DNA of 64,000 nt from Methylocapsa acidiphila B2 (GTDB taxonomy: Bacteria; Pseudomonadota; Alphaproteobacteria; Rhizobiales; Beijerinckiaceae): assembly GCF_000427445.1 (NCBI RefSeq), contig NZ_KE386496.1:3760004-3824003 (forward strand). Direction: 5' to 3'. Positions 27,424 through 36,694 of this stretch are shown here, one piece after another. Under the pieces are notes generated by a model. It had not been told where the DNA came from, made no database searches, and saw only the letters and a list, made by a program, of their open reading frames with translations. The position numbers were made by a program, and so were the translations under genes. Positions within the stretch are counted from its first letter, which is position 1. The number at the start of each line of letters is the position of its first letter.

Positions 27424-27783
27424 ATGGAAATCTCCGAATGCCGGCGCGCACTTCTTAGGGCTCTGCTTCGCGCTTCGCAACTCGCGGAGGCGATTCAGCG
27501 GTCGTGCCGGGCGCTGATCTCCGGGGAGGAGGCGTCGGCGCGCGCTTCTGAACGCGGCTCTATTGAACTTCTTCGCACCAACGACCTTGTGCTGATTTCC
27601 CGGATTGAAGCAATCCTCTTCGAAACCGGAATAGCCGTCTTCGTCGCCGATCGGCACATGAGCGCGGTCGAAGGATCGCTCGGTTTTCTGCCGCGCCGGC
27701 TCATGATCGACGCCGCCGACGCGGCCCGGGCGCGGGCCGTTCTGACAGAGGCGGGTCTCGGCGAGGAATTGCCGAATGGATGA
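27424..27783 (+). CDS. DUF2007 family protein (start uncertain)
   Basis: The core ELLRTNDLVLISRIEAILFE, VADRHMSAVEGSLGFLPRR, LMIDAADAARARAVL is the DUF2007 signal-transducing-like domain, normally a ~75-residue protein beginning just before this core. The only ATG in frame nearby is at 27424, giving a 119-residue product with a 45-residue extension and leaving one base to the divergent synthase gene. An ATT codon at 27562 sits exactly where the family normally begins and would restore a normal-size product and intergenic promoter space. The end overlaps the methyltransferase gene by 8 bases. Confidence 0.75.
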   Translation: MEISECRRALLRALLRASQLAEAIQRSCRALISGEEASARASERGSIELLRTNDLVLISRIEAILFETGIAVFVADRHMSAVEGSLGFLPRRLMIDAADAARARAVLTEAGLGEELPNG

Positions 27784-28555
27784 AGAAGGCGCGCATAAAG
27801 CGCCGGCGGACGAGGCGGATGCGTTTCTCGATGGCCGGTTGAAGCTTCTTCAACCGAAGCGCGGACATCGCGCGGGCACTGACGCCTTGCTGCTCGCCGC
27901 AGCCGCGCCGAGAGATTTTGCGGGCTTCGCGCTCGATGTCGGCGCCGGAGTCGGCGCCGCCGGCCTGGCGCTGGCGCTGACCCGACCCGCGGCGCGGATC
28001 GGCCTTCTCGAGTTGGATCCCGATACGGCGGCTCTTGCGCGCGAAAATGTTGCGTTGAACCGGCTTTCCGATCGAGGGCGGGTCTTCGAGGCCGATCTTT
28101 TATCGCCGCGGGCGCGGCGCGGAGCGGGGCTCGTGGATGAGGCGGCCCAGCTCGTGGTCACCAATCCGCCCTTTCACGATCCCGGCCGGGCGCGACTTTC
28201 GCCCGACGCGGCGAAGCGCCGGGCTCATGCGATGCCGGCGGGAGGGACAGAGTCGCTCGTCGATTGGCTCGCGGCGTCATTGGCGCTCGTCGAGCCTGGA
28301 GGATCGATCGTCTTGATCCATCGGCCGGAAGCTTTGCCGGCGATTTTCGAGGCTTTGGGCGGGCGCGCGGGAGCGATCGTCGTGCTGCCGATCTATCCGC
28401 GCGACGGGGCGGCGGCGATCCGCGTGCTCGTCCGCGCCAAGAAAGGAAGTCGCGCCCCGGTTTCTCTGGCTCCGGGCCTCGTTCTCCACGAAGGGATGAG
28501 TTTCACCAAAACGGCCGAAGCTATTCATCGCGGCGCGGCGGCGATTGAGTGGTGA
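27776..28555 (+). CDS. TrmN6/YfiC-like tRNA (adenine-N6) methyltransferase
   Basis: 259 residues. The SAM site ALDVGAGVGAAGLAL and the adenine-N6 catalytic motif NPPFHDPG are intact; LKLLQPKRGHRAGTDALLLA is the family N terminus. E. coli TrmN6 methylates A37 of tRNA1(Val). It overlaps the preceding DUF2007 gene by 8 bases, so the two form an operon, as in many Rhizobiales. Confidence 0.9.
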   Translation: MDEEGAHKAPADEADAFLDGRLKLLQPKRGHRAGTDALLLAAAAPRDFAGFALDVGAGVGAAGLALALTRPAARIGLLELDPDTAALARENVALNRLSDRGRVFEADLLSPRARRGAGLVDEAAQLVVTNPPFHDPGRARLSPDAAKRRAHAMPAGGTESLVDWLAASLALVEPGGSIVLIHRPEALPAIFEALGGRAGAIVVLPIYPRDGAAAIRVLVRAKKGSRAPVSLAPGLVLHEGMSFTKTAEAIHRGAAAIEW

Positions 28556-28617
28556 TCGCCGCCGCTGCTCAAATGATTAGGCGTCGTTCCGGCGCATGGC
28601 CGGCGGCTCGCGCGGCC

Positions 28618-28830
28618 TCAGCCGTGATGATGGTGATGATGATAATGGTGGTGATGCGTGTGCGGATGGCCCGTGTAATGCGCTTTCTCCACCAGCGGCC
28701 GGTCGCTCGCCGGTTGCGCGGCTTCGATGGCCGAGAGGCCGGCCACGGGCGCTGCTTGGCTGGCGCCCGCAAAGGCGAGAGAAGCAATCAGGGCCGCGCT
28801 GGCCAGACCAAGTTTCAGTTCAATGCGCAT
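28618..28830 (-). CDS. Small exported His-rich protein
   Basis: 70 residues. Signal peptide (LKLGLASAALIASLAFAGASQA), then a short linker and a C-terminal histidine run HTHHHHYHHHHHHG. A good AGGAGA ribosome-binding site precedes the ATG. The shape (short, secreted, polyhistidine tail) suggests binding of Ni, Zn, Co or Cu in the periplasm, but no such activity is shown. Its N-terminal half resembles that of the protein at 29140-29460 (AAPxAGL... then PxVEKxxY). Confidence 0.7.
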   Translation of the reverse strand: MRIELKLGLASAALIASLAFAGASQAAPVAGLSAIEAAQPASDRPLVEKAHYTGHPHTHHHHYHHHHHHG

Positions 28831-29139
28831 TCATGTCTCCTCTGACGGTTTCGTGATCGACGCATTGGCGCGCCGCCATTCGTCGGGATCCCTGACGCAG
28901 TTCATGATCGAGCCACGCCGGTAGCGCTACATGATGGAAAAGGCTCGTCTTTCCTCGAGAAAGCTGCAGCCGCTTCAGCACGCAACACAAGCAACATGGA
29001 TTGCCTCCCCATATGGGTCAAGCTGCCCGCTCAAAGAATGTGCAGCTGTCCGCGTCGGCGATCTTTGCGAAGAAGATCGGCCTATCGATCGACCGATCTT
29101 CCATGCGTGGAGCGGCGTCGAGCCGTTCTTGTCGCTAGG
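28831..29139. other. Intergenic region between the two His-rich protein genes
   Basis: About 309 bases with no gene recognised. It holds the upstream region of the smaller His-rich gene; no terminator hairpin stands out. Confidence 0.4.
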
Positions 29140-29460
29140 TCACCAATAATGCCTGTGCCACCGATGCCAGCGGTGCCATCTGTGCCAGCGGTAGGGATGA
29201 TAATAGTGCCAGCGATGGTAATAGGGATGATAATAATGCCATCTGTGCCACCGGTACGGATGATAATAGTGCCAGCGGCGATAGTACCAGTAGGATTTTT
29301 CAACCGGGAAAACGCCGGCGGTAGGCTGTTCGAGACTACGGACGGTTGGGGCCGCGAGCGCGAGCCCCGCGGTCGGGGCGGCTTGAGCCGGCCCTAGGGC
29401 GCCTACAATTGCGCCAAAAGCGGCGCAAGCCGCCAGAAACAATATTCTTGCAAGTTTCAT
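29140..29460 (-). CDS. Small exported His/Trp/Tyr-repeat protein
   Basis: 106 residues. A signal peptide (RILFLAACAAFGAIVGALGPAQA) is followed by AAPTAGLALAAPTVRS and then about 50 residues made only of short repeats such as RWHYYHPYRWHRWHYYHPYY and RWHRWHRWHRHYW, giving an extreme His, Trp, Tyr and Arg content. A strong GGAGGAGGG ribosome-binding site argues that it is a real gene. The repeats are nearly exact at nucleotide level (CCAGCGGT/ACCATC blocks). It could be a metal- or polyanion-binding envelope protein; function unknown. Confidence 0.75.
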   Translation of the reverse strand: MKLARILFLAACAAFGAIVGALGPAQAAPTAGLALAAPTVRSLEQPTAGVFPVEKSYWYYRRWHYYHPYRWHRWHYYHPYYHRWHYYHPYRWHRWHRWHRWHRHYW

Positions 29461-29716
29461 TTTTCCCTCCTCCGGGGCAATGAAAAATTACATTGGAAAC
29501 GTGCATCCAAATTACTTGGAGCGCAACGTGAAACCGGCAAGCGCCGCCAACAAGTGACGGCGTCGTTAATCGCGCCCTTTGGGTTTTTTCGGCGCGGTTC
29601 TCGTCCGGCGAATCTTCGCTCGTCGCCGATCGAGGTGGAAAAACCTCGCTGCTTATTGTAGCAGGGCCGCACGTCGAGCCTGCGGGGCCCGGACGACGCG
29701 AGGAGGCAGAAAGCCG

Positions 29717-30673
29717 ATGACTGACATGGCGACGGAAATCGCGCCTGGGGCCGATGGAACGAAAGGCGGCTCGCTCGATCCGGCGCGCTCTTTCCAGGGC
29801 CTGATCCTGACCTTGCAAAAATTCTGGGCCGGGCAGGGCTGCGTCATCCTTCAGCCCTATGATTTGGAGGTCGGCGCCGGCACCTTTCACCCGGCGACGG
29901 CCTTGCGCGCGCTTGGGCCGAGGCCTTGGCGAGCCGCCTATGTCCAAGCGTCCCGCCGGCCGAAGGATGGCCGCTATGGCGAAAACCCCAACCGGCTGCA
30001 GCACTATTACCAGTTTCAGGTGATCGTGAAGCCATCGCCGCCGGATCTTCAAGCGCTTTACTTGGCGTCGCTCGATGCGATCGGGATCGACCTGCGGCTG
30101 CATGACGTCCGCTTCGTCGAGGATGATTGGGAAAGCCCGACGCTCGGCGCCTGGGGCCTCGGCTGGGAGTGCTGGTGCGACGGGATGGAGGTCTCGCAAT
30201 TCACCTATTTTCAGCAAGTGGCCGGCGTCGAATGCGCCCCGGTCGCGGGCGAGCTCACCTATGGCCTCGAGCGACTCGCCATGTACGTTCAGGGGGTGGA
30301 GAGCATTTACGACTTGAATTTCAACGGTCGCGACGGCGCCGAGAAAATAACCTATGGCGACGTCTTCAAGCAGGCCGAAGAAGAATATTCACGCCATAAT
30401 TTCGAGGCGGCCAATGTCGACATGCTTTTCCAGCATTTCAAGGACGCCGAGGCCGAATGCCGGGCGCTGCTTGCCCAGGGCGACAAGGGCGCGCGCCATC
30501 TGATGGTCCTGCCGGCTTACGACCAGTGCCTTAAATGCTCGCATATTTTCAATCTGCTCGACGCCCGCGGGGTGATTTCCGTCACGGAGCGACAAAGCTA
30601 TATTCTGCGCGTGCGCGAGCTCTCAAAGGCCTGTGGCGCCGCCTGGCTCAAGACTGAGGCGGGCGGCGCCTGA
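29717..30673 (+). CDS. glyQ: Glycine--tRNA ligase alpha subunit
   Basis: 318 residues, the catalytic subunit of the bacterial tetrameric GlyRS. Signatures: [20 protein letters not shown] near residue 37, [34 protein letters not shown], and [14 protein letters not shown]. The start at MTDMATE (29717) gives the usual N-terminal lead; the open frame runs 46 codons further without support. The beta-subunit gene glyS is not adjacent: 925 bases and an antisense gene intervene. Confidence 0.97.
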   Translation: MTDMATEIAPGADGTKGGSLDPARSFQGLILTLQKFWAGQGCVILQPYDLEVGAGTFHPATALRALGPRPWRAAYVQASRRPKDGRYGENPNRLQHYYQFQVIVKPSPPDLQALYLASLDAIGIDLRLHDVRFVEDDWESPTLGAWGLGWECWCDGMEVSQFTYFQQVAGVECAPVAGELTYGLERLAMYVQGVESIYDLNFNGRDGAEKITYGDVFKQAEEEYSRHNFEAANVDMLFQHFKDAEAECRALLAQGDKGARHLMVLPAYDQCLKCSHIFNLLDARGVISVTERQSYILRVRELSKACGAAWLKTEAGGA

Positions 30674-30705
30674 CGCGCAAGCGACGATCGGGCCTATGGG
30701 GCGGC

Positions 30706-31386
30706 TCAGCGGCGACCGCCGCCGTGGAAGCCGCCTCCATGGAAGCCGCCTCCATGGAAGCCTCCGCCGTGGAAGCCGCCTCCGCCAAAGCCGCCGCCGT
30801 GGAAGCCGCCTCCGCCAAAGCCGCCGCCATGGAAGCCGCCTCCTCCGAAGCCAGGGTGGAACCCGCCGCCGAAACCGACGCTGCGCCCCGTATAGAGGCC
30901 GCCGCCATAGCCGGCGAATTGGCGTCCATGCCATCCGCCGCGCCAGCCAGCGTAATGAGATCCCCCGCGCCAGTGGCCGTAATGGCGCCAGCCCCTATTC
31001 CAATAGCCGTATTGGCGATAGGGCCATCCGCCATAGCCGTAGCCATAGGCGTAAGGCCAACCATAATCGCCATAAGAGCAGGACCCGTAATAATAGGGGT
31101 CGCACCAGTCATTCGTGGCCGCCAAGAAAGGAAGCGACAGCAAGCCGAGCGCAGTTCCGGCCACCGCTGCGCCCGGGTTCCAGCCGTAGTAGCGATGATG
31201 ACGCCAGTGGCGCACGTAGCGATGATGATGATAATAAGCCCGATGCCGGTAAACGACTGGCTCGATCTGCGTTTGCGACGGCGCGAGGACATTGGCGCTC
31301 GCCACGTTCATGGGACCTGCCGAAGCGGTTGTCGCTGCTGCAAGCAAAGCGACGCCCGCGAATGCCGAAACCCTTGCAATATCCAT
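30706..31386 (-). CDS. Exported Gly/His-rich repeat protein between glyQ and glyS
   Basis: 226 residues. A signal peptide (VSAFAGVALLAAATTASA) is followed by a His/Tyr/Arg-rich region (YRHRAYYHHHRYVRHWRHHR), a hydrophobic GAAVAGTALGLLSLPFL stretch, a Tyr/Gly-rich middle, and a C terminus of repeated FHGGG/FGGGG units (about ten). The GGAGAA ribosome-binding site and signal peptide support it. The hydrophobic stretch could anchor the protein or form a glycine-zipper-like segment. It is encoded antisense between glyQ and glyS, 32 bases after glyQ. Confidence 0.75.
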   Translation of the reverse strand: MDIARVSAFAGVALLAAATTASAGPMNVASANVLAPSQTQIEPVVYRHRAYYHHHRYVRHWRHHRYYGWNPGAAVAGTALGLLSLPFLAATNDWCDPYYYGSCSYGDYGWPYAYGYGYGGWPYRQYGYWNRGWRHYGHWRGGSHYAGWRGGWHGRQFAGYGGGLYTGRSVGFGGGFHPGFGGGGFHGGGFGGGGFHGGGFGGGGFHGGGFHGGGFHGGGFHGGGRR

Positions 31387-31598
31387 GGCTTTTCTCCATC
31401 CGCGCCTCAGTCCGTGCGGGCGAAACTCCGGCGCCGCCATGGGGTTCCGGCGTGATCGTGAATAGGCTCGGAAACGGCCTGCCACGCCGAAGCTTTCGCT
31501 CAGCTGTTCCTTCTTGCGAAAGCCGCGTCTATAGAAGACGGCGCTCGCTTGCTTGACGGTCCCCGCGGAAGCTCGAGCCCCCGCGTTGAAACGAGACT

Positions 31599-34052
31599 AT
31601 GCCCGATCTTCTTCTCGAACTTTTCTCCGAGGAAATCCCCGCCCGCATGCAAGCGCAGGCCGCCGAGGATTTGAAAGGCCTCGTCGTCGAGGGCCTGCGC
31701 GAGCGTGGCCTCGCCTATGAAGGGGCGGCGAGCTTCGCCACGCCAAGGCGCCTTGCGCTTCATGTCGCAGGCCTGCCGGCCCGCCAGCCCGATTCGCGCG
31801 AGGAAAAGAAAGGGCCGCGCGTTGGCGCGCCGGAGGCGGCGGTTCAGGGCTTCTTGAAAAGCGCCGGCCTCGCCTCATTGGATCAGGCCCGGATCGAGAA
31901 AGATCTCAAGAAGGGCGAGTTCTATGTCGCGGTGATCGAGCGGCAGGGCCGGGAGACCCTTGACGTCCTGGCCGAGCTTTTGCCGGCCGTCATCCGCCGT
32001 TTTCCCTGGCCGAAATCGATGCGATGGGGCGCGGCTTCGGCGCGGACCGATTCCTTGCGCTGGGTGCGGCCGCTCCATGGCCTCCTCGCGACCTTCGGAC
32101 CGGAGACAGAGGAGACGGAGGTCGTTCCCTTCTCTATCGACGGGTTGGAGGCGAGCAATTTTACCTTTGGCCACCGGTTTATGTCGCCTAGCAAGATCAA
32201 AGTCCGGCGCTTCGACGATTATGTTCCGGCTCTGGAAAAGGCCAAGGTCGTGCTCGATCCGGCGCGGCGGCGCGACATCATCCTCTATGACGCGCGCGAC
32301 CTCGCCTTGGCGCAAGGCCTCGAGCTGGTCGAGGACGAGGCGCTTTTGCATGAGGTCGCGGGGCTCGTCGAATGGCCGGTTGCGCTGATCGGCGAATTTG
32401 ACGCCGCATTTCTCGATATTCCGCCGGAGGTGATCCGCGCCACGATCCGCGCCAATCAGAAATGCTTCGTGCTGAAAGACCCTTCGACTGGATCGCTCGC
32501 CAATAAATTCGTGCTTGTCGCGAATATCGAAGCGCGCGACGGCGGCGCGGCGATCGCCGGCGGAAACGCCCGCGTGGTGCGGGCGCGGCTCTCCGACGCC
32601 AAGTTCTTTTGGGAGACCGATCTTAAGATCAGGCTGGAGGACCGGCTTCCCAAACTCGACCAAGTCGTTTTTCACGAGAAGCTCGGAACGCAGGGAGAGC
32701 GCGTTCGAAGGCTCGTGCTTCTAGCCGGCGATCTTGCGCATCATGTCGGCGCGGATCCTGCGCTCGCAGCTCGCGCCGCGCTTCTCGCCAAGGCGGATCT
32801 CAGCTCGGAAATGGTCGGCGAATTCCCCGAGCTGCAGGGGCTGATGGGCCGCTATTACGCGCTGGCTCAAAGCGAGGCGCCGGCGGTCGCGGAGGCGATC
32901 GGCGACCATTACAAGCCGCAGGGGCCGAACGACCGCATTCCGTGCGAGCCCGTCTCCGCTTGCGTTGCGCTCGCCGACAAGCTTGACACGCTGGTCGGCT
33001 TCTGGGCGATCGACGAGAAGCCGACCGGCAGCAAGGACCCTTTCGCCTTGCGCCGCGCGGCCCTCGGCGCGATCGCCATTATTCTCGAGAACAAACTTCG
33101 GCTGCCGCTGCGCGCCATTCTCGAATCCGCCTTGGCGCATCAGGTCGCGACGAGCGAAGCTGCGCCCACATTCGTCTTGCGGCGCCTTTGGGAAGAGGAG
33201 GCGACCGACGACGCCGAACTCGCAGCGCTGGCCCAGGGCGGACGCTGGGCCTGGGAATTCGCCTTCGAGCCGGGCAAAGGCATTTTGGCGGCGCTCCGGC
33301 GCTATCTCGAGGCGCGCTTCTCGGGCGAGGCGGAGCCGCGCGCCGGAGATGGCGCGCGCTATGACGACTTGCAGGCGCTCTTGAAGCCTTATGAGCGGCT
33401 GCACGAAAAATCGCTCGCGCGCCACGGCGTGACCGAGCCGGAGATCGCGACCGAACTCGAAGCGGATTTCGCTGGGGAGCGCCAGGTCTTCCTTGCCTCT
33501 AGGGGTGAATTGATCGATCAACTGCTGAGCTTTTTCGCCGATCGGTTGAAGGTTTTCCTGCGCGAGCGCGGCGAAAGACATGATCTCATCGACGCCGTTT
33601 TCGCTCTGCCGGGACAGGACGATATCCTCTTGATCGCGCGTCGCGTCGAGGCTCTCGGCAATTTCCTGGATTCGGAGGAAGGCAAGAACCTTCTCGTCGG
33701 CTATCGCCGCGCCGCCAATATTTTGCGCGCGGAGGAGAAGAAGGCGGGGGCGGACGAAGCCACCTCCTATAGGGAGGATCATGCGCCGGATGCGCTTGTG
33801 GAGCCAGCGGAAATTGTGCTCGCCGAAGCTCTGGCGCCGGCGGCCGGGGAGGCGAAGGCGTGCGTCGCTCGCGAGGATTTCGAAGGCGCGATGGGCGCGC
33901 TCGCGCGGCTCAGGGCGCCGGTCGACGCCTTTTTCGATAAGGTCACGGTGAATGCGCCGGATCCGGTGCTTCGGCTCAATCGGTTGCGGCTGCTCAACGA
34001 ATTGCGTCGCGCCGTGCATGAAGTGGCCGATTTTTCGAAGATCGCGGGGTGA
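31599..34052 (+). CDS. glyS: Glycine--tRNA ligase beta subunit
   Basis: 817 residues, longer than the ~690 of E. coli but typical for alphaproteobacteria. The beta subunit binds tRNA-Gly and contains an HD-like domain. Landmarks: [15 protein letters not shown] at the N terminus, [10 protein letters not shown], and the C-terminal anticodon-binding region ending [22 protein letters not shown]. The interval to the upstream glyQ (925 bases, with the antisense Gly/His-rich gene) means it probably has its own promoter. Confidence 0.96.
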   Translation: MPDLLLELFSEEIPARMQAQAAEDLKGLVVEGLRERGLAYEGAASFATPRRLALHVAGLPARQPDSREEKKGPRVGAPEAAVQGFLKSAGLASLDQARIEKDLKKGEFYVAVIERQGRETLDVLAELLPAVIRRFPWPKSMRWGAASARTDSLRWVRPLHGLLATFGPETEETEVVPFSIDGLEASNFTFGHRFMSPSKIKVRRFDDYVPALEKAKVVLDPARRRDIILYDARDLALAQGLELVEDEALLHEVAGLVEWPVALIGEFDAAFLDIPPEVIRATIRANQKCFVLKDPSTGSLANKFVLVANIEARDGGAAIAGGNARVVRARLSDAKFFWETDLKIRLEDRLPKLDQVVFHEKLGTQGERVRRLVLLAGDLAHHVGADPALAARAALLAKADLSSEMVGEFPELQGLMGRYYALAQSEAPAVAEAIGDHYKPQGPNDRIPCEPVSACVALADKLDTLVGFWAIDEKPTGSKDPFALRRAALGAIAIILENKLRLPLRAILESALAHQVATSEAAPTFVLRRLWEEEATDDAELAALAQGGRWAWEFAFEPGKGILAALRRYLEARFSGEAEPRAGDGARYDDLQALLKPYERLHEKSLARHGVTEPEIATELEADFAGERQVFLASRGELIDQLLSFFADRLKVFLRERGERHDLIDAVFALPGQDDILLIARRVEALGNFLDSEEGKNLLVGYRRAANILRAEEKKAGADEATSYREDHAPDALVEPAEIVLAEALAPAAGEAKACVAREDFEGAMGALARLRAPVDAFFDKVTVNAPDPVLRLNRLRLLNELRRAVHEVADFSKIAG

Positions 34053-34233
34053 TCCCTGATGACGCGGAACTGGCTAAGCGGGTTTCGCATTGATCCGAAA
34101 ATCAGCCTGAACTTATGCGGGTCGGCCTATATGTTTCCTTAACTTCCCGTCGTCGCGCGCCGTATCGAACTTTTATGCGGTTTTCATCAATCTCCCAGTA
34201 TTGGCCGCTTGATGCGGCAGATCGGAGAAAGCG

Positions 34234-34371
34234 ATGAAAACACGATTGAGAACCAGAATGCCGCGCCTCTCAAACCGGCCGGATTTTGTTTACGCCGGCG
34301 TGGTCGCCCTGATCATTTGCGTCGGCTTAATCGCGCGGGGAACGGGGCTCCTCCCCCTCGCACCGCAGTGA
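34234..34371 (+). CDS. Small single-span membrane protein (45 aa)
   Basis: A 45-residue product with a strongly basic N terminus (MKTRLRTRMPRLSNRP) and one transmembrane helix (FVYAGVVALIICVGLIA). CGGAGAAAG precedes the ATG at a good spacing. Its TGA overlaps the ATG of the next gene as TGATG, arguing that both are translated. No family recognised. Confidence 0.5.
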   Translation: MKTRLRTRMPRLSNRPDFVYAGVVALIICVGLIARGTGLLPLAPQ

Positions 34372-34652
34372 TGGAGACATCTTTGAGTTTCGTGTTAAAA
34401 GAAAATGATGCGGCCCAAATCGATGGGGATCCGCAACAGGAGCCTCCTAGTTTCATCGTCGGCCGCGACGGGGATGATCACTGGATTGTGGTCGAGACCC
34501 ATGGCCTCTGCGGCGGCATATTTGTCGATGAGGCGGCGGCGATGCGCTACGCCCGCGCGGAAAGTCGAGGGCGCCCCGACGCCATCCGTCTCGCGCCCTC
34601 CCTACTCGTCTTGAATATGGAAGCGCGTTCGGGACTGCGCGCCCGCCGATAA
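34371..34652 (+). CDS. Small hypothetical protein (DUF2188-like size)
   Basis: 93 residues beginning METSLSFVLKEND at the ATG that overlaps the stop of the small membrane-protein gene. The middle reads SFIVGRDGDDHWIVVETHGL, CGGIFVDEAAAMRYARAES, a pattern seen in short rhizobial proteins that pair a beta-hairpin with an Ala/Arg-rich helix. No catalytic motif. It ends 3 bases from the convergent fumarylacetoacetate hydrolase gene. Confidence 0.6.
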   Translation: METSLSFVLKENDAAQIDGDPQQEPPSFIVGRDGDDHWIVVETHGLCGGIFVDEAAAMRYARAESRGRPDAIRLAPSLLVLNMEARSGLRARR

Positions 34653-34655
34653 AAT

Positions 34656-35342
34656 TCAGCCGATCTCGATCAGGAGAGGCTCCAACCCCGCGATGGTCGC
34701 CTCGATCTTGTCGCCTTTGACGACGGGCCCGACGCCCGCCGGCGTCCCGGTGAAGATGAGATCGCCCGGCATGACTTCCACAAGCTGCGAAAGATAATGC
34801 ACGATCTGGGGAACGTCCCAGATCATGTCGCCGAGATCCGCGTTCTGGCGCAACTCGCCGTTCACCTTGCACTGGATCTTCCCCTTGGCGACAACGCCCG
34901 TATACATTTCGGGCGTGATCGAGGAGCAGGGCGCAGAGAAATCGAAAGCCTTCGCCATCTCCCAGGGCCGGCCCTTTTTCTTCGCCTCGTTCTGAACGTC
35001 GCGTTTCGTCATGTCGAGGCCGACGGCATAGCCGAAGACCATGTCGTTGACCTTTTCGGGCGGGATGTTCTTGCCGCCCATGTTCATCGCGACCACCAGC
35101 TCGACTTCGTGATGAAGATCGCTGGTGCCGGGCGGATAGGGCATGGTCTCGCCATTCTGGAGAATGGCGTCGGCTGGCTTCATGAAGAAGAAGGGCGGAT
35201 CGACGTCGGGATTGGCTCCCATTTCCTTGGCGTGGTCCCGATAATTCTGGCCGACGCAATAGATGCGCCGAACCGGGAACGGCCTGGTCGACATCGACAT
35301 GAGCGAAATGATCGGCGGCTCGGCGAAAGCGTAGTCACCCAT
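34656..35342 (-). CDS. Fumarylacetoacetate hydrolase family protein
   Basis: 228 residues. The family metal-binding acidic cluster is HHEVELVVAMN, with RRIYCVGQNYRDHAKEMG, FMKPADAIL and FTGTPAGVGPV. Members cleave carbon-carbon bonds of fumarylpyruvate, acylpyruvates or oxaloacetate; the FAHD1-like short form seen here most often acts on acylpyruvates, oxaloacetate or fumarylpyruvate. Start set at MGDYAF (35342). Confidence 0.88.
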   Translation of the reverse strand: MGDYAFAEPPIISLMSMSTRPFPVRRIYCVGQNYRDHAKEMGANPDVDPPFFFMKPADAILQNGETMPYPPGTSDLHHEVELVVAMNMGGKNIPPEKVNDMVFGYAVGLDMTKRDVQNEAKKKGRPWEMAKAFDFSAPCSSITPEMYTGVVAKGKIQCKVNGELRQNADLGDMIWDVPQIVHYLSQLVEVMPGDLIFTGTPAGVGPVVKGDKIEATIAGLEPLLIEIG

Positions 35343-35435
35343 GGGATAGGACCTCGGTTCGAAATGCGGGGGCAAAGGATCGCGCCGATGGATGTCGAAG
35401 CAAGCGCCCTGCCAATCCGCATTTTCAGCGCAGGC

Positions 35436-35684
35436 TCATTCGACGTCGAGCGGCTCCGTTCCGCTCGGCCGCCCGTCCGGGCCGAGGGTGATTTTTTCGA
35501 TCCTTTGCTCGGCGTCGCGCAGCAGCTTCTCGCAATGCTTCTTCAGCGCCTCGCCGCGCGCGTAGATTGCAATGGATTCCTCGAGCGCCACGGAGCCTTT
35601 CTCGAGCTGATCGACGATTTGCTCAAGCTCCGCGAGCGCGCGCTCGAAGGGGAGCGCGGAGACGTCTTCATTCTGATCGGGCAC
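35436..35684 (-). CDS. xseB: Exodeoxyribonuclease VII small subunit
   Basis: 82 residues. The conserved block [20 protein letters not shown] followed by [20 protein letters not shown] is diagnostic of XseB, the small helical subunit that joins XseA to degrade single-stranded DNA. xseA is not in the window. Genes for dxs and a histone deacetylase-like protein often flank xseB in related bacteria but not here. Confidence 0.93.
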   Translation of the reverse strand: MPDQNEDVSALPFERALAELEQIVDQLEKGSVALEESIAIYARGEALKKHCEKLLRDAEQRIEKITLGPDGRPSGTEPLDVE

Positions 35685-35741
35685 GGCCTGTGTTCCTGGG
35701 AGGAAGAAGCGTTTCGCCTTCCTCCTAGACTCCGTCCGCAG

Positions 35742-36254
35742 TCAGTGCAAATCCAGCGCGAAAGGGACGCCTTCGTCGCACTCATAGCCGCGGCCGATCC
35801 CTGCGATCGCCTCCGCCATTCGTCCGCTGCGTCCGAGCATGGCGTCGGCGAGGGCGACGAGCCGCGCATTAGGCGTCGCCGTCGGCGACCGGCTCCGGAT
35901 CGCCTGGGCGATCTCATGTTCGTCACGCTTCGGGCTGAGCGCGCAGGCGGCGATGAAAGCCGCAGCGGTTGAACGGCTGATTCCCGCCCAGCAATGGATC
36001 AGCATCGGCTCCGCCCGGTCCCACTGCCTCACGAAAGCGAGCAATTCGTCCACATGGCGATCCGCCGGGAGAATATGCCCTTCGATTTCCTCGACAATAT
36101 CGGAAATAGCGACATGAAGATGCCGATCCGGCGCGATTTCCGGCGGCCGGGAGACGGTCGTCTCCTGATTAATCAAGGTAACGAGACTTCGAGCGCCCGT
36201 CGCGCGGATCGTCTCGGGCACTTTCGCCAGCGAGCAGACATGGATGTGCGGCAT
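35742..36254 (-). CDS. Dual-specificity/tyrosine phosphatase-like protein
   Basis: 170 residues. The CX5R phosphatase loop is LIHCWAGISRSTAAAF near residue 90, with the catalytic Cys and Arg intact. Upstream ILPADRHVDELLAFV resembles the general-acid region of cysteine phosphatases. Rhizobial relatives are annotated as protein tyrosine phosphatases; the substrate is unknown. It lies about 60 bases upstream of xseB on the same strand. Confidence 0.85.
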   Translation of the reverse strand: MPHIHVCSLAKVPETIRATGARSLVTLINQETTVSRPPEIAPDRHLHVAISDIVEEIEGHILPADRHVDELLAFVRQWDRAEPMLIHCWAGISRSTAAAFIAACALSPKRDEHEIAQAIRSRSPTATPNARLVALADAMLGRSGRMAEAIAGIGRGYECDEGVPFALDLH

Positions 36255-36563
36255 CGATCCCTCCTTCGCCGTCCCGCGCTCGGCGCATCGCCGCCTTGTC
36301 GCGCGCGGCGTCCGATTCGATTGGTCGTCGCCAATTCATAAGCATCTTTCATGACAACCGATGCGAAAATCGCCGCGATCGACGGGATGTCCAGGCCGAA
36401 ATGCGCGGAGGCGTGAGCATGACGGCGCGCGTTCGCCGATCGGCCCCGGCGAGGGTCGCTTTCCCGGGCGAGGGCCGGAGCCGACGCGTGAGTGGAGGAT
36501 GGTGATCGAAAGGACGGACGAAGGCCGGAACCGCGCCCGGTGAGGTGGAGCCTAGAAAAAGAC
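36255..36563. other. Intergenic region, phosphatase / AHL synthase
   Basis: About 309 bases. No gene is convincing: small frames here lack ribosome-binding sites or motifs. The phosphatase promoter is expected near its right end at 36255-36330. Confidence 0.4.
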
Positions 36564-36590
36564 AAGGCGAAGCTGAGGTAGCTTCGCCTT
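36564..36590 (-). terminator. Rho-independent terminator of the AHL synthase gene
   Basis: A perfect 11-bp stem (AAGGCGAAGCT/AGCTTCGCCTT) with a 5-base loop, followed on the minus strand by GTCTTTTTCT. It lies 104 bases after the stop of the LuxI-family gene and is oriented to end that transcript. Confidence 0.85.
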
Positions 36591-36694
36591 CGGTCTGGCC
36601 TACCGACTTTATCGGAGCTTTCGCCCGAGTCCAATTCGTAAATCAACCAGCTGTATGGCGGCGATGCGCCCAAAAGGATCTGGGTGGAAATATT

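Noticed and set aside
30724..31455. Ala-rich frame (repeats of MEAAS) opposite the Gly/His-rich gene
   Set aside because: It is the reverse reading of the GGFHG repeats and lacks a signal peptide or ribosome-binding site; the minus-strand product has both.
32721..34019. 432-codon minus-strand frame within glyS
   Set aside because: Antisense shadow of an intact glyS.
34797..35972. 391-codon plus-strand frame over the FAH-family, xseB and phosphatase genes
   Set aside because: Antisense to three recognisable genes.
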